Positions 18,479-29,300 of a stretch of 64,000 bases of DNA are shown piece after piece. Under the pieces are notes generated by a model. It saw nothing but the letters and a program-made list of their open reading frames with translations, had not been told where the DNA came from and did no database searches. A program made the position numbers and the translations under genes. Origin of the DNA: Pseudoalteromonas arabiensis (lineage in GTDB: Bacteria > Pseudomonadota > Gammaproteobacteria > Enterobacterales > Alteromonadaceae); assembly GCF_001550155.1 (NCBI RefSeq), contig NZ_LRUF01000005.1, positions 241,255-305,254 on the forward strand. Reading direction: 5' to 3'. Within the stretch, counting starts at the first letter, position 1. Every line of letters begins with the position of its first letter.

Positions 18479-18604
18479 GTGGAGATCCTTTTATACTGTG
18501 ATAGCTAAAGGTATATATTTCTATTTAAAACTAGAATTATTAACACAGATTGCTAGAGAATTGCTTTTGAGTCAAGAGTTTCGGCTGAGAGATAGGGGGA
18601 TTTT

Positions 18605-18639
18605 TATAATAAAGTGCCAGCTGTAAAAACAGCTGGCAC
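18605..18639 (-). terminator. Terminator of the spoT-ridA transcript
   Basis: Perfect 11-bp stem GTGCCAGCTGT / ACAGCTGGCAC (18614-18624, 18629-18639) with an AAAA loop. On the minus strand it is followed by a T-rich stretch. It lies 20 bases after the ridA stop. Confidence 0.8.
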
Positions 18640-18658
18640 GAAAGATCAAAAGTGGCGA

Positions 18659-19051
18659 TTAGTTTGTAGAAGGTAACTCCATGATGCCATCAATCTCAAC
18701 TTGTACACCTTTAGGTAATGCACGAACGCCAATTGCAGCACGGGCAGGGTAAGGTTGCTTGAAGTATTGGCTCATCACGTCATTAACAATCGCGAAATTA
18801 GATAGGTCAGTTAAGAAGATATTAACTTTAACCATGTCTTGAATTTGGCCGCCGGCAGCTTCACATACAGCCGTTAAGTTTTTGAATACTTGATGAGTTT
18901 GCTCAGTAAAGTCTTCTGAAACCACTTCCATTGTTTCTGGTACAAGTGGAATTTGGCCTGATAAATAAACGGCTGTGCCTACTTTAACAGCTTGGCTGTA
19001 AGTGCCAATTGCAGCAGGTGCATTATCAGTAGAAATAAAAGATTTGTTCAT
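18659..19051 (-). CDS. ridA: RidA family 2-iminobutanoate/2-iminopropanoate deaminase
   Basis: 130-residue YjgF/YER057c/UK114 protein that hydrolyses reactive enamine/imine intermediates left by PLP enzymes. Conserved features: [15 protein letters not shown] at the N terminus, LSGQIPL, the catalytic-site arginine in [13 protein letters not shown] (about residue 105) and the C-terminal VEIDGIM. SD AAGGA five bases before the ATG. Eleven bases behind spoT on the same strand, so both are probably one transcript. Confidence 0.95.
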   Translation of the reverse strand: MNKSFISTDNAPAAIGTYSQAVKVGTAVYLSGQIPLVPETMEVVSEDFTEQTHQVFKNLTAVCEAAGGQIQDMVKVNIFLTDLSNFAIVNDVMSQYFKQPYPARAAIGVRALPKGVQVEIDGIMELPSTN

Positions 19052-19062
19052 GATTATCCTTG

Positions 19063-21168
19063 TTACTTTTTACGATAGACTCGCTGTACATCAGGCATCA
19101 CACGAATGCGGCGCATGATGTTGGCAACGTGAACACGATTTTTCACTGTAATGCCTAAGTCTATCATGTATAAATTACTTTCTTTTTCGTCGGTTGCTAT
19201 CTCGACAATGTTTGCTTGGGTTGAAGCCACAACATTGGTAAGTTTAGCGAGTGCACCCTGATGATTAATTATCTCAATCCTAAGGGCTGCAATGTATTCT
19301 TTTTCTGGGTTGTCATCCCATTTCACGACCAAGTATTTAGAGCGCTCTTTCTCCCAACCACGAATGTTTTTACATTCTTGGCGGTGAACGGTAAGGCCTT
19401 TACCTTGGCTGATATGAGCTGTGATAGCATCTCCAGGTACAGGGCGACAGCATTTAGAGTAGTTAACTAACATGCCTTCGGTACCAATGATGGTTGCTTT
19501 TGCTTTTTTCGCGATATCGTTTAAGTCGTCGGTTTCTTCTTGTACTAGACGTTTTGCGATAAGTACACTCATTAGATTGCCAGAACCAATTTCAACAAGT
19601 AACTCTAGAACAGTATTTAGCTCATGCTCTGTTAGCACGCGTTGAATGTTCTCGTCTGGAATATCATCCAGTTTATGTTCGCCAAGGGCTGAATCCAGTA
19701 ATCGACGGCCAAGTAACATTGCTTCTTCGTGTTGTTGGCTCTTAAGGTAATTGCGAATACCAAGGCGCGCTTTTCCAGTGACGACAAAATTTAGCCATGT
19801 TGCATTAGGGTGTGCGCCTGAGCTGGTTATCACTTCCACGGTTTGACCCGTATCAAGCGCTTTGCTCAGTGGGTGAGGCTTACGGTTTACGCGAGCTCCA
19901 ACACAGGTATTACCAACATCAGTATGAACCGCATAAGCAAAGTCAACAGCCGTTGCGCCCATAGGCAGCTCTACTATTCGGCCATCTGGAGTAAATACAT
20001 AAATTTCTTCAGGGAATAGCTCTGTTTTAACGTTTTCAACAAACTCAAAAGACGAGCCTGCACTTTGCTGAAGCTCCAGTAAACTTTGCATCCATTGGCG
20101 TGCACGTTGCTGTGCGGTATGGCCTGCGCTATCACCGGCTTTTTTATACATCCAATGAGCGGCAACCCCTTTGTCGGCCATATGATCCATGTCGTGGGTA
20201 CGAATTTGAATCTCAACAGGAATACCGTGTGGGCCAACTAATGAAGTATGAAGTGATTGATAACCATTGGTTTTTGGCACCGCAATGTAATCTTTAAAGC
20301 GGGTTTCGATTGGCTTGTAAAGGTTATGAGCAACACCTAACACGCGATAACAGGTATCCATGCTGTCTACGTTAATGCGAAACGCATAAATATCCATCAC
20401 TTCATTAAACGACAGCTCTTTATTAAGCATTTTTTTGTAAATGCTGTAGAGGTGTTTTTCGCGACCTGAAATAGTGGCGTCGATACCTGCTTCTTCTAAG
20501 CGTGCTTCAATTTCACTTTTGATGTTACTGATGACTTCTTTTCGATTACCGCGAGCTTTAACCACTTCAGATTTTAAAGCGCGATGACGCATTGGGTAGA
20601 GTGCCTGAAAGCCTAAATCTTCCAGTTCATTTTTAATATCATGAATACCTAAACGGTTAGCGATTGGCGCATAAATTTCGAGTGTTTCGCGGGCAATACG
20701 ACGGCGTTTGTCGGGACGAAGTGCGCCTAAAGTGCGCATATTATGTGTTCGGTCAGCAAGCTTGATCAAGATAACACGAATATCTTGAGTCATGGCCATA
20801 ATCATTTTGCGGTAATTTTCAGCTTGGAATTCTTTTTTATCTTTAAAGCTGAGCTTATCGAGCTTACTTACCCCTTCTACTAGTTCGGCGACAGTATCAC
20901 CAAATATTTCGGCTAAGTCTTGTTGACTAAAATCGGTATCTTCAATCACATCATGCATCAGGGCTGCCATGAGTGTTTCGTGATCTAAATGCATGCCAGC
21001 AAGAATTTGTGTCACTTCGACGGGGTGGGTAATGTAGGGCTCGCCGCTTGAGCGAGTTTGCCCCTCGTGGGCTTCACGAGCTACCACGTAGGCTTTTTGT
21101 ACCAGCTCTATATCAGCAGGCGACAAATATTCGGAAATTTTCTTTTTTAGACCTTCAAAAAGATACAA
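19063..21168 (-). CDS. spoT: Bifunctional (p)ppGpp synthetase/hydrolase SpoT
   Basis: 701 residues, against 702 in E. coli. Domains in order: HD hydrolase (about 20-190, with HDVIEDT and [10 protein letters not shown]), synthetase (about 200-370, [12 protein letters not shown] ... [11 protein letters not shown]), TGS (about 385-450, [11 protein letters not shown]), conserved-cysteine/zinc finger domain (CCRPVPGD) and ACT domain at the C terminus. The start is taken as TTG at 21168: GGAG lies six bases before it and the resulting N terminus (YLFEGL) matches E. coli SpoT, which also begins at TTG. A longer frame to ATG at 21246 adds 26 unsupported residues. Probably co-transcribed with ridA. 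Confidence 0.96.
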   Translation of the reverse strand: MYLFEGLKKKISEYLSPADIELVQKAYVVAREAHEGQTRSSGEPYITHPVEVTQILAGMHLDHETLMAALMHDVIEDTDFSQQDLAEIFGDTVAELVEGVSKLDKLSFKDKKEFQAENYRKMIMAMTQDIRVILIKLADRTHNMRTLGALRPDKRRRIARETLEIYAPIANRLGIHDIKNELEDLGFQALYPMRHRALKSEVVKARGNRKEVISNIKSEIEARLEEAGIDATISGREKHLYSIYKKMLNKELSFNEVMDIYAFRINVDSMDTCYRVLGVAHNLYKPIETRFKDYIAVPKTNGYQSLHTSLVGPHGIPVEIQIRTHDMDHMADKGVAAHWMYKKAGDSAGHTAQQRARQWMQSLLELQQSAGSSFEFVENVKTELFPEEIYVFTPDGRIVELPMGATAVDFAYAVHTDVGNTCVGARVNRKPHPLSKALDTGQTVEVITSSGAHPNATWLNFVVTGKARLGIRNYLKSQQHEEAMLLGRRLLDSALGEHKLDDIPDENIQRVLTEHELNTVLELLVEIGSGNLMSVLIAKRLVQEETDDLNDIAKKAKATIIGTEGMLVNYSKCCRPVPGDAITAHISQGKGLTVHRQECKNIRGWEKERSKYLVVKWDDNPEKEYIAALRIEIINHQGALAKLTNVVASTQANIVEIATDEKESNLYMIDLGITVKNRVHVANIMRRIRVMPDVQRVYRKK

Positions 21169-21298
21169 AGTCACACTCCAATGCGCTAATGAAGTAAATC
21201 GGTAACGGTATGAATAGAATATACGATGAAAAGAAGGGCTTGCCAACGGCTAGTGCAGAAATACTAGCCGTATAGCGAAATCAAAGCGGGGAGCTTGA

Positions 21299-21574
21299 TT
21301 ATTGGTTACCACCAACGATAGCAGCAACAGCAGCCATTTCAGCGGCTTCTTGGTGTTGTTGTTCTTCACGGTCAATTAAGTCCATTGAAGAGCTGTCAAC
21401 TAACCCTTTTTCAATTTCACGTAAAGCAATGACTGTCGGTTTGTCATTTTCAGCATCAACAAGTGGATCTTTACCACCTACTGCGATTTGGCGGGCACGA
21501 CGAGCCGCAACTAAAATTAAGTCAAAACGATTACCAATTGCATCTACTGCATCTTCAACAGTTACGCGAGCCAT
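21299..21574 (-). CDS. rpoZ: RNA polymerase omega subunit
   Basis: 91-residue omega subunit that assists beta-prime folding and, in proteobacteria, forms part of a ppGpp site. The family core [21 protein letters not shown] ... RRARQ is intact; the tail is acidic and alanine-rich. GGAG lies seven bases before the ATG. Lies between gmk and spoT, the conserved order in gammaproteobacteria. Confidence 0.97.
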   Translation of the reverse strand: MARVTVEDAVDAIGNRFDLILVAARRARQIAVGGKDPLVDAENDKPTVIALREIEKGLVDSSSMDLIDREEQQHQEAAEMAAVAAIVGGNQ

Positions 21575-21679
21575 CTTAGCACTCCAAATAAATTTTTAAG
21601 CAAAGGCGTAGTTTACTGTACCAAGTTACATTCGCCAATAGCTTGTGGTTAATTTTTATCTTTATTACCTAAAATTGTA

Positions 21680-22300
21680 TTATTTAAGTAAGGCGTTCAA
21701 TAATTCTTGATGGCGAATAGTTTGGCTTTTGAGTGACAAACGTTTTGCCATGACAATTGTTTCGATTTCAGCAAGCGCAATATCAAAGTCATCATTCACA
21801 ATCACATAATCATATTCATTATAGTGTGATGTTTCTGATTGTGCCTTTGCCATTCTGCCAGCAATTACCTCGGCAGAGTCTTGACCACGATTATTTAAAC
21901 GTGATTCAAGCTCTTCTTTAGACGGCGGAAGAATGAAGATGGTTTCAACATCATCCACTAAGTTGCGGATTTGCTGAGCACCTTGCCAATCGATATCTAA
22001 AAATACATCAATGCCAGCGTCGAGCTGAGTTTCAATGGCTTTTTTAGAGGTGCCGTAATAATTATCGAAAACTTGCGCCCATTCAAAGAAATCATTCTTG
22101 TCAATCAGTGCTTTAAATTCCTCAACCGACACAAAATGATAATGCACACCGTTTTCTTCACCAGGGCGAGTTGAACGCGTTGTGTGTGAAACCGATACCT
22201 TCATATCGCTGTGTTTGTTTAGTAATGCACTAATTAAGCTTGATTTACCTGCACCTGAAGGGGCCGATAAGATAAATAAATTTCCGCGAGTTTGCGCCAT
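21680..22300 (-). CDS. gmk: Guanylate kinase
   Basis: Phosphorylates GMP to GDP with ATP. 206 residues. P-loop [12 protein letters not shown] near residue 12, GMP-binding residues in [20 protein letters not shown] (about 37-56), the lid region and [11 protein letters not shown] (about 100-110). Head of the gmk-rpoZ-spoT series. Immediately upstream lies the end of the nitrate block, whereas in E. coli the genes upstream are few and lead to yicC. Confidence 0.97.
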   Translation of the reverse strand: MAQTRGNLFILSAPSGAGKSSLISALLNKHSDMKVSVSHTTRSTRPGEENGVHYHFVSVEEFKALIDKNDFFEWAQVFDNYYGTSKKAIETQLDAGIDVFLDIDWQGAQQIRNLVDDVETIFILPPSKEELESRLNNRGQDSAEVIAGRMAKAQSETSHYNEYDYVIVNDDFDIALAEIETIVMAKRLSLKSQTIRHQELLNALLK

Positions 22301-22316
22301 GATCTGTCTCTATTGA

Positions 22317-22352
22317 AAATAAATAGGCTCGGACTATTGCTAATCCAAGCCT
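22317..22352 (-). terminator. Probable terminator of the narGHJI operon
   Basis: 9-bp stem with one G-U pair (22344-22352 with 22325-22333), 10-base loop, followed on the minus strand by ATTTATTTT. It lies about 50 bases beyond the last small gene of the nar operon and just before gmk. Confidence 0.55.
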
Positions 22353-22403
22353 TTAATTTATCTATTGTACTTTATTTCGCTAAAAGTGCTCAAGTTTCAG
22401 GAA

Positions 22404-22544
22404 TTACTCATCTTTATTTTCAGGGACTGCCTGCTCCTCACCTTTGTGCTTTGTAGTATCAGATGTAGCTTGCTCACTCGGGGTGTTGGTTTGTTCCGTT
22501 GGTTTAGTCGTGTCTTGCCCACCGCAGGCTCCGCAACAACTCAT
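22404..22544 (-). CDS. Small Cys-rich protein of the nar operon (46 aa)
   Basis: 46 residues: a cysteine-rich head MSCCGACGGQ and a hydrophilic tail rich in T, E, K and Q. A strong SD, AAGGAG, six bases before the ATG and position 16 bases after the parvulin stop make it a genuine translated gene. Cysteines at 3, 4 and 7 could bind an Fe-S cluster, zinc, or another metal, but no function is known to me. I recall similar short proteins at the end of nar operons in marine gammaproteobacteria, but cannot verify this here. A longer frame starting at 22622 overlaps the parvulin gene and is not favoured. Confidence 0.75.
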   Translation of the reverse strand: MSCCGACGGQDTTKPTEQTNTPSEQATSDTTKHKGEEQAVPENKDE

Positions 22545-22560
22545 ATGTTTCTCCTTTATT

Positions 22561-23337
22561 TTATTGTACAAGCGGACTGCTGCTGACATTAAAGTCGAAG
22601 CCTTCAATATCGGCGTCAGCAATTAATAGTTGGATATATTGTGCTATGGCTTTGCGCTCTACTTTTTTATTCAGGTAGTCCTCAATACGTGACTTCACGG
22701 CTTCAAAAGGCAGTTGTAGCCCAGGCTCTTTATGGTCAACATAAACAAGGTGATAACCAAAGCGGGTTTCAATAGGGTGAGCAATTAAGCCAACCTCGGC
22801 ACTGAATACTTGACGTTCAAACTCACTGACGGTTTGTCCTTTTGTTATTTGACCAAGTTGGCCACCTAATTGAGCCGAATCACATTTTGAATATTGCTGT
22901 GCAAGCTCACTAAAAGAAGCGCCTTCAGAGAGTGCACTTAGTAGGCTTTCAGCTTGATTAAGCGCATTGCTGCGCGCCTTCTCATCACTACTTGGTGCTG
23001 CAAGTAAAATATGTTTTGCTGCAATCAGTGGGGGAGTGGTGAATTTTGTTTTATTTTGTTGATAATAATGTTCGCACTCAGTCGCACTGGCACGGGGTAA
23101 TTGCACTTCTGCTGCGATGAGTTTTTCGAGCAATTTATTTTGTTGTTGTTCGTCACTCTCTGAATTGTGCGTCTCTAGGTTGATGTTGAGCAATTGCGCG
23201 CGTTGCTGTAACAATTCGCCAATGATCAAACTTTGTGCAGCCTCTACCATCGCAGCGCGATGATCGTCGGCTGGGTGATACTGCATTTCATTAAGAATTT
23301 GTGTTTCGCTAATAGTATGTTTATTAACGTTAATCAT
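22561..23337 (-). CDS. PpiC/NifM-type parvulin peptidyl-prolyl isomerase
   Basis: 258 residues. An N-terminal helical chaperone-like part (about 1-110) precedes a parvulin rotamase domain (about 115-210) with AAKHILLA, GASFSELAQQYSKCDSAQLGGQLG and RFGYHLVYVDH. No signal peptide, so it acts in the cytoplasm. NifM, the nitrogenase iron-protein maturase, has the same architecture, and here the gene lies behind narI; a role in folding or cofactor loading of NarGHI is a context inference. Start: ATG with GAGG five bases before it. A strong hairpin separates it from narI, so expression may be lower than that of narGHJI. Confidence 0.85.
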   Translation of the reverse strand: MINVNKHTISETQILNEMQYHPADDHRAAMVEAAQSLIIGELLQQRAQLLNINLETHNSESDEQQQNKLLEKLIAAEVQLPRASATECEHYYQQNKTKFTTPPLIAAKHILLAAPSSDEKARSNALNQAESLLSALSEGASFSELAQQYSKCDSAQLGGQLGQITKGQTVSEFERQVFSAEVGLIAHPIETRFGYHLVYVDHKEPGLQLPFEAVKSRIEDYLNKKVERKAIAQYIQLLIADADIEGFDFNVSSSPLVQ

Positions 23338-23342
23338 ATCGA

Positions 23343-23375
23343 CCTCGCGAGGGATGCCCTGTCGAAACAGGGCAT
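23343..23375 (-). promoter_or_regulatory. Stem-loop between narI and the parvulin gene
   Basis: A 9-bp perfect stem ATGCCCTGT / ACAGGGCAT (23354-23362, 23367-23375) closed by a UUCG-like loop on the minus strand. It is followed directly by the palindrome CCTCGCGAGG (23343-23352). No T-run follows, so it is more likely an mRNA stability or processing element than a terminator. Confidence 0.6.
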
Positions 23376-23382
23376 GATCTGG

Positions 23383-24066
23383 TTAAGATTTGCTACGAAC
23401 CACTTGGTAGTTACGGCTTAAGTATTGTACTGGTACGCTGGCAATATGAACTAAACGACTAAATGGGAATACCACAAATAATGTCATGCCGAGTGCAACA
23501 TGCAGTTTATAAATCCAATGAACTTGTGTAATTGCTGCAGTGGCTTCGGTTAAATCAAAGGTCACAATGTTTTGTGCCCAGCTCATTAGTAACAGCATTT
23601 CTGCACCGTCTAAATGGTTTGCTGAGACAAAAATTGATAATAAACCTAAAATTAATTGCACGTATAACAGCAGTAAAATTGCAATATCCATATTGCTGCT
23701 GGTGGCTCTAATACGCGGTTCAAATAGACGGCGTTTGATTAAAATAGTGAGACCGTAAAAACAAATCAAACCAAACACACCACCGAGTGTCATGGCAATG
23801 AGTTGCTTGTGACCCGCCTCAATACCAAACACATGCCAGATTTCTGCTGGTGTCAGTAAGCCTACAAAGTGACCGAGCAATACCATAATGATACCAATAT
23901 GAAATGCGCGGCTGCCTTGCTTGAGTTTTTTGCTTTCAAGTAGTTGGCTTGAACCTGTTTTCCATGTGTATTGCTCTCGGTCGTAACGTATTACCGAGCC
24001 AATAACAAACACGGCTAAGGCGATATAGGGATAAATCCCAAAGAAAAAGGTGTTTAAATAATTCAT
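23383..24066 (-). CDS. narI: Respiratory nitrate reductase gamma subunit, cytochrome b
   Basis: 227-residue inner-membrane diheme cytochrome b that oxidises quinol and passes electrons to NarH. Five membrane helices are seen. Candidate heme ligands are the histidines in AFHIGIIMVLLGHFVGL (helix 2) and in HWIYKLHVALGMTLF (helix 5), the family positions. The start at 24066 is set by AAGGAG six bases upstream and by E. coli NarI length (225); the longer frame to 24192 would overlap narJ. Ten bases after narJ. Confidence 0.96.
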   Translation of the reverse strand: MNYLNTFFFGIYPYIALAVFVIGSVIRYDREQYTWKTGSSQLLESKKLKQGSRAFHIGIIMVLLGHFVGLLTPAEIWHVFGIEAGHKQLIAMTLGGVFGLICFYGLTILIKRRLFEPRIRATSSNMDIAILLLLYVQLILGLLSIFVSANHLDGAEMLLLMSWAQNIVTFDLTEATAAITQVHWIYKLHVALGMTLFVVFPFSRLVHIASVPVQYLSRNYQVVRSKS

Positions 24067-24076
24067 GATGAACTCC

Positions 24077-24790
24077 TTAACTGGCTTCTTGATTAAAGTC
24101 AGTCCAGCTAACTGGAACATATTGATCTTTGCGCTGAGATTCGTCAGGGCGATTGACTGAGCTCGGGCAGTTGGTGGCATCTTGTGCACCAAAAGTTATG
24201 GCTTCTTCTTCCCACTCTTTATCAATGGCTTGTTTCGTATCGTCGCGTTTTTCACCGTTAATTTGCTTGCGTAATGCATCGAGATCTAAATCACTCTGGG
24301 CAAGCTCTAACAGGCTTGAAAACAGTAATGAGTAGTCACTTTCTCGTTTTTCAAGACGGCATAGTAGCAGGCCAAAAATATGATCTACTTCGACCAGCCA
24401 AGACTGCGCATTTGCTTCGCCTTGGGTTGCTAAGAACTCTAAAAACAGGGGGATGTAGTCAGGTAGTTCATTTTGACTTAACGCTAAACCGGCCTGTTTG
24501 TATTGCTCTACTAAGTCGACCATAGCTTGACCACGGTCACGGCTTTCGCCGTGAACATGTTCAAAAAGCCACAGACCAAGCGCGCGTCCACGTTCAAACA
24601 ATCCGTCATACTCGGCTTGCCAGTCGAGTATGTCTTTTTCACATTGTGAAGTGATAAAAGCACAGACAGCACGTTGATTTTGTTCTGTGAGTGAACTTTG
24701 TTTAAGGGTACTGATTAGCTCATCTTTCGCTTGTATAAGCTCAGGAGTTGGATAATCAAGTAAATGAGAAAATACACTTAAAACTTGCAT
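24077..24790 (-). CDS. narJ: Nitrate reductase assembly chaperone
   Basis: 237-residue cytoplasmic chaperone of the TorD/NarJ family that holds apo-NarGH while the molybdenum cofactor and Fe-S clusters are inserted. Recognised by LLDYPTPELIQAKDEL at the N terminus and the signature LWLFEHVHGESRDRGQAMVDL (about residue 73-93), followed by DYIPLFLEFLA. The C-terminal tail is acidic and variable as usual. Lies between narH and narI, the conserved order. Confidence 0.96.
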   Translation of the reverse strand: MQVLSVFSHLLDYPTPELIQAKDELISTLKQSSLTEQNQRAVCAFITSQCEKDILDWQAEYDGLFERGRALGLWLFEHVHGESRDRGQAMVDLVEQYKQAGLALSQNELPDYIPLFLEFLATQGEANAQSWLVEVDHIFGLLLCRLEKRESDYSLLFSSLLELAQSDLDLDALRKQINGEKRDDTKQAIDKEWEEEAITFGAQDATNCPSSVNRPDESQRKDQYVPVSWTDFNQEAS

Positions 24791-24793
24791 AAC

Positions 24794-26329
24794 TTACTCC
24801 TTGATCTCAACAGGGATGATCTGTTTCACAGTGGCTTTTTTCGCGCCAAATAAGTTCACCCCGTTGTTACCATCGCTACAGCCATTACCAAAGCTAAAAC
24901 CACAGCCATTTTTGATATCATAGGCATTCTCAGCATATGACTTATGACTGGTTGGTATCACAAAGCGGTCTTCGTAATTGGCAATCGCCATATAACGATA
25001 CATTTGCTCAACTTGGTCAGCGCTTAGTCCAACTTGCTGAAGTACGTCGAGATCTTCAACACCATCGACTTGTTGCGAGCGTTTGAAAGCGCGCATTGCA
25101 ATCATACGTTCAAGTGCTCGAACAACCGGTTTCTCATCACCTGCAGTTAGCAAGTTGGCGAGGTAGCGCATCGGGATACGTAATGATTTCAAGTCAGGAA
25201 TAACGCCATTCATACCAACATGACCGGCCTCTGTTGCTGATTGAATCGGTGACAAGGGGGGGATATACCAAACCATTGGCAAGGTTCTGTATTCAGGGTG
25301 CAGAGGCAGTGCTACTTTCCAGTCTATTGCCATTTTATAGACAGGAGATTGACGTGCTGACTCTAACCAATTTTCAGGGATCCCTTCTTTACGTGCTGCT
25401 TCAATGACCTCAGGATCGTTCGGATCTAAGAACATACTGAGCTGTGCAGGGTATAAGTCTTGCTCATTCGCTACACTGGCAACTTCTTCTATGCGGTCTG
25501 CATCGTAGAGTAGGACGCCTAAGTAACGAATTCGACCTACACAGGTTTCAGCACACACTGTCGGTTGACCTGCTTCGATTCGAGGGAAACAGAAAATACA
25601 TTTCTCTGATTTACCCGATTTCCAGTTGTAGTAAATTTTCTTATACGGACAACCTGATACACACATCCGCCAGCCACGGCATTTGTCTTGGTCAATTAAC
25701 ACAATGCCATCTTCTTCGCGTTTATAAATTGCACCAGAAGGGCAGCTAGCAACACAGGCAGGATTGATGCAGTGCTCACACAGTCGTGGCAAATACATCA
25801 TGAAGGTTTTTTCAAACTGCCCATAAATGTCTTTTTGTACCACGTCATCAAAGTTTTTATCTTTTTTACGCTCTGAGAACTCAGTACCGAGAATTTCTTC
25901 CCAGTTAGGTCCCCAATTGATTTTCTCCATGCGCTGACCCGTAATTAACGAGCGAGGGCGAGCAACCGGTTGGTGCTTGCTATCAGGTGCGTTATGCAGA
26001 TGTTGATAATCAAAATCAAACGGCTCGTAGTAATCATCAATTTCGGGCAAATCTGGATTAGCAAAAATATTAGCTAATAAACGGCGCTTATTACCTTGTT
26101 TGGGCTCTAATACGCCTTTACTGTTGCGTTTCCAGCCACCATTCCATTTGCTCTGGTTTTCCCATTCTTTCGGATAACCAATACCCGGTTTGGTCTCTAC
26201 GTTGTTAAACCAAGCGTATTCAACACCTTCTCGGCTAGTCCATACATTCTTACAAGTGATTGAACAGGTATGGCAACCGATGCATTTATCTAAATTTAGG
26301 ACCATGCCAATTTGTGCACGTACTTTCAT
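24794..26329 (-). CDS. narH: Respiratory nitrate reductase beta subunit
   Basis: 511-residue Fe-S electron-transfer subunit (512 in E. coli). It carries the expected four cysteine groups: CIGCHTCSITCKNVW near residue 16, CEHCINPACVASCPSG near 184, CRGWRMCVSGCPYKK near 217 and CIFCFPRIEAGQPTVCAETC near 244. The tryptophan in CRGWRMC replaces one cysteine, the hallmark of the 3Fe-4S cluster of NarH. Cytoplasmic side of the membrane, between NarG and NarI. narG stop is 14 bases upstream. Confidence 0.98.
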   Translation of the reverse strand: MKVRAQIGMVLNLDKCIGCHTCSITCKNVWTSREGVEYAWFNNVETKPGIGYPKEWENQSKWNGGWKRNSKGVLEPKQGNKRRLLANIFANPDLPEIDDYYEPFDFDYQHLHNAPDSKHQPVARPRSLITGQRMEKINWGPNWEEILGTEFSERKKDKNFDDVVQKDIYGQFEKTFMMYLPRLCEHCINPACVASCPSGAIYKREEDGIVLIDQDKCRGWRMCVSGCPYKKIYYNWKSGKSEKCIFCFPRIEAGQPTVCAETCVGRIRYLGVLLYDADRIEEVASVANEQDLYPAQLSMFLDPNDPEVIEAARKEGIPENWLESARQSPVYKMAIDWKVALPLHPEYRTLPMVWYIPPLSPIQSATEAGHVGMNGVIPDLKSLRIPMRYLANLLTAGDEKPVVRALERMIAMRAFKRSQQVDGVEDLDVLQQVGLSADQVEQMYRYMAIANYEDRFVIPTSHKSYAENAYDIKNGCGFSFGNGCSDGNNGVNLFGAKKATVKQIIPVEIKE

Positions 26330-26343
26330 AATTTTATCCTCGG

Positions 26344-29300
26344 TTACTCGTTATCTAGCCAATCAAGCTTGTCCATCTTACGGACAATTACAAACTCATC
26401 ACGATTACAGCCCACAGTTCCGTAGTAGTTAAAGCCGTATGACTGCTGTGCATAACCCCCAATCATATGGGTTGGTTTCATGATGGCGCGGGTAACTGAG
26501 TTATGAATACCGCCTCGGGTTCCTGATACCTCAGAGCCTGGTGTGTTTACAATGCGCTCTTGTGCGTGGTACATCATGCTCATACCTTGTGGTACACGCT
26601 GTGATACGACGGCACGTGCGGCAATGGCACCATTCACATTAAAGATTTCGATCCAATCGTTATCTTTGATATCAGCCTCTTTTGCATCCGTTTCACTGAT
26701 CCAAACAATTGGACCGCCACGGCTTAATGTCAGCATAAGTAGGTTGTCTGAATAGGTTGAGTGAATGCCCCATTTTTGGTGTGGCGTAATCCAGTTTAAA
26801 ACTAACTCTTTATTACCATTCGGTTTTTTATCCAGTAATGGTTGAGTCGTTTTTAAGTTTACAGGCGGTTTATACGACACCATAGTTTCACCGAAGTCAC
26901 GCATCCACTGGTGATCTTGGTAAAATTGTTGACGGCCGGTAACTGTGCGCCAAGGGATCAGTTCATGCACATTGGTATAGCCTGCGTTATAAGACACATG
27001 CTCATCTTCAAGCCCTGACCATGTTGGCGAGCTGATGATTTTACGTGGCTGTGCTTGAATATCTCTAAAGCGAATTTTCTCATCTTCTTTAGGAGTTGCT
27101 AGATGTGTATGATCGCGACCCGTAAATTCCCCCAGTGCTTGCCATGCTTTAACAGCAACATGCCCATTGGTTTCAGGAGCAAGGCTTAAAATCACTTCTG
27201 CGGCATCAATTGCAGTGTCTATTTTCGGGCGACCTTTTTGTGGGCCTTCGCTGGTATGCGTGTAATTCAACTCACCTAAAAACTTCACTTCTTGGTCTGT
27301 GTTCCAACTAATGCCTTTACCCCCATTACCGAGTTTCTCGAGCAGTGGCCCAAGTGAGGTAAAGCGGTTGTAGGTATTTGGATAGTCACGCTCAACTTCA
27401 ATCATGTTGGGTGCTGTAACACCTGGGATCAGATCGCATTCGCCTTTCCACCACATGTTTATGCCGTCGGGTTGGGCTAACTCGCTTGGCGTGTCGTGCA
27501 TGAGTGGCGATGTTACTAAGTCTTTTTCAACACCCAAGTGACCTTCGCATAACGCTGAGAATTTTTTCGCAATACCTTTAAAAATATCCCAATCTGAACG
27601 TGATTCCCACACTGGATCAACCGCTTTTGAAAGAGGGTGAATGAATGGGTGCATGTCGGATGTATTCATATCATCTTTTTCATACCACGTTGCGGTTGGT
27701 AGTACGATATCAGAATACAAACAGGTCGTTGACATACGAAAATCTAGGGTGACCCATAAATCAACTTTGCCCTCTGGTGCATCATCATGCCAGACTACGT
27801 CCTCAGGTTTTTTGTCTCCGCTTTCGCCAAGATCTTTACCTTGCAAGCCGTGCTTAGTGCCAAGGAAGTGGCGTAGCATATATTCATGGCCTTTACCCGA
27901 TGAACCCAGTAAATTAGAGCGCCAAATAAACATGTTACGTGGGAAGTTTTTAGGGTTATCAGGGTCTTCACAGGCAAAGTCTAAATCGCCAGATTTAAGT
28001 TGCTGCACCGCATAATCTTTCGCTGACAATCCTGCTTTTTCTGCATCTTTACACAGTTGCAGTGGGTTCATGCCAAGTTGCGGGGCAGAAGGTAACCAGC
28101 CCATGCGTTCTGCACGTGTATTGTAATCAATGATTGAACCTGTCCAATGCTCTTTATTTGCTAAAGGAGACAGTACTTCGGTCATTTCAAGTTTTTCGTA
28201 GCGCCATTGATCAGAGTGGTTATAAAAGAAAGATGTACCGTTCATTTGGCGCGGTGGGCGTTGCCAATCTAAACCAAATGCAAGCGGTAACCAACCACAT
28301 TGTGGACGTAACTTTTCTTGTCCAACATAGTGAGCCCAGCCACCACCAGATTGACCTACACAGCCACACATCATCAACATGTTGATTAAACCACGGTAGT
28401 TCATATCCATGTTGTACCAGTGGTTAAGCCCTGCACCGACAATGACCATACTGCGGCCACGGGTTTTGTCTGCGTTATCAGCAAACTCACGAGCCACTTG
28501 AATGACATGATCAGCTTTTACACCTGTGATTTGTTCTTGCCATGCTGGGGTATAAGGCACATTGTCATAAAGCGATGTTGCAACTGCAGGGTCGTTCAAG
28601 CCGTTATCCACACCGTAATGCGCAACCATTAAATCAAATACGGTGGCAACCAGTGCTTCGCTACCATCTTTGAGGGTAATTGTTTTAACAGGGACTTTAC
28701 GAACTTGAATATCGTCATGTTCAGTATGTTGGAAGTATCCCAGTTCATGGGCTTGGCTACCGAAGTAAGGGAATAAGACTGATTCAACTTTATCTGAGTG
28801 ATCTTTTAAGCTGAGCGCTAACTTAATATCGCTGCCATTTTTACCATCACGTTGTTCAATATTCCATTTGCCTTTTTCACCCCAGCGATAACCAATTGCA
28901 CCGGTCGGTGAAACAAGTTCATTGCTGGTTTCATCAAGACCAATGGTTTTCCATTTCGGGTTGTTGTCTTGGCCTAAGTTATCAGCCAAGTCAGCAGCAC
29001 GTAAGAATGCCCCTTGTGTGTAGCCTTTGTCGGTTTTATCCAACACGACAAGCATAGGCATATCGGTGTAGCGGCGAACGTAGTCGGTAAAATAACTACT
29101 TGGTTTATCAATATGGAATTCTTTTAGAATGACATGTCCAAACGCCATTGCCAGAGCAGCGTCGGTTCCTTGTTTTGGCGACAACCATATATCTGATAAT
29201 TTAGAGCATTCAGAGTAGTCAGAAGTAATAACAACCGTTTTGGTGCCTTTGTAACGTACTTCTGTGAAAAAGTGGGCATCAGGAGTACGTGTTTGTGGAA

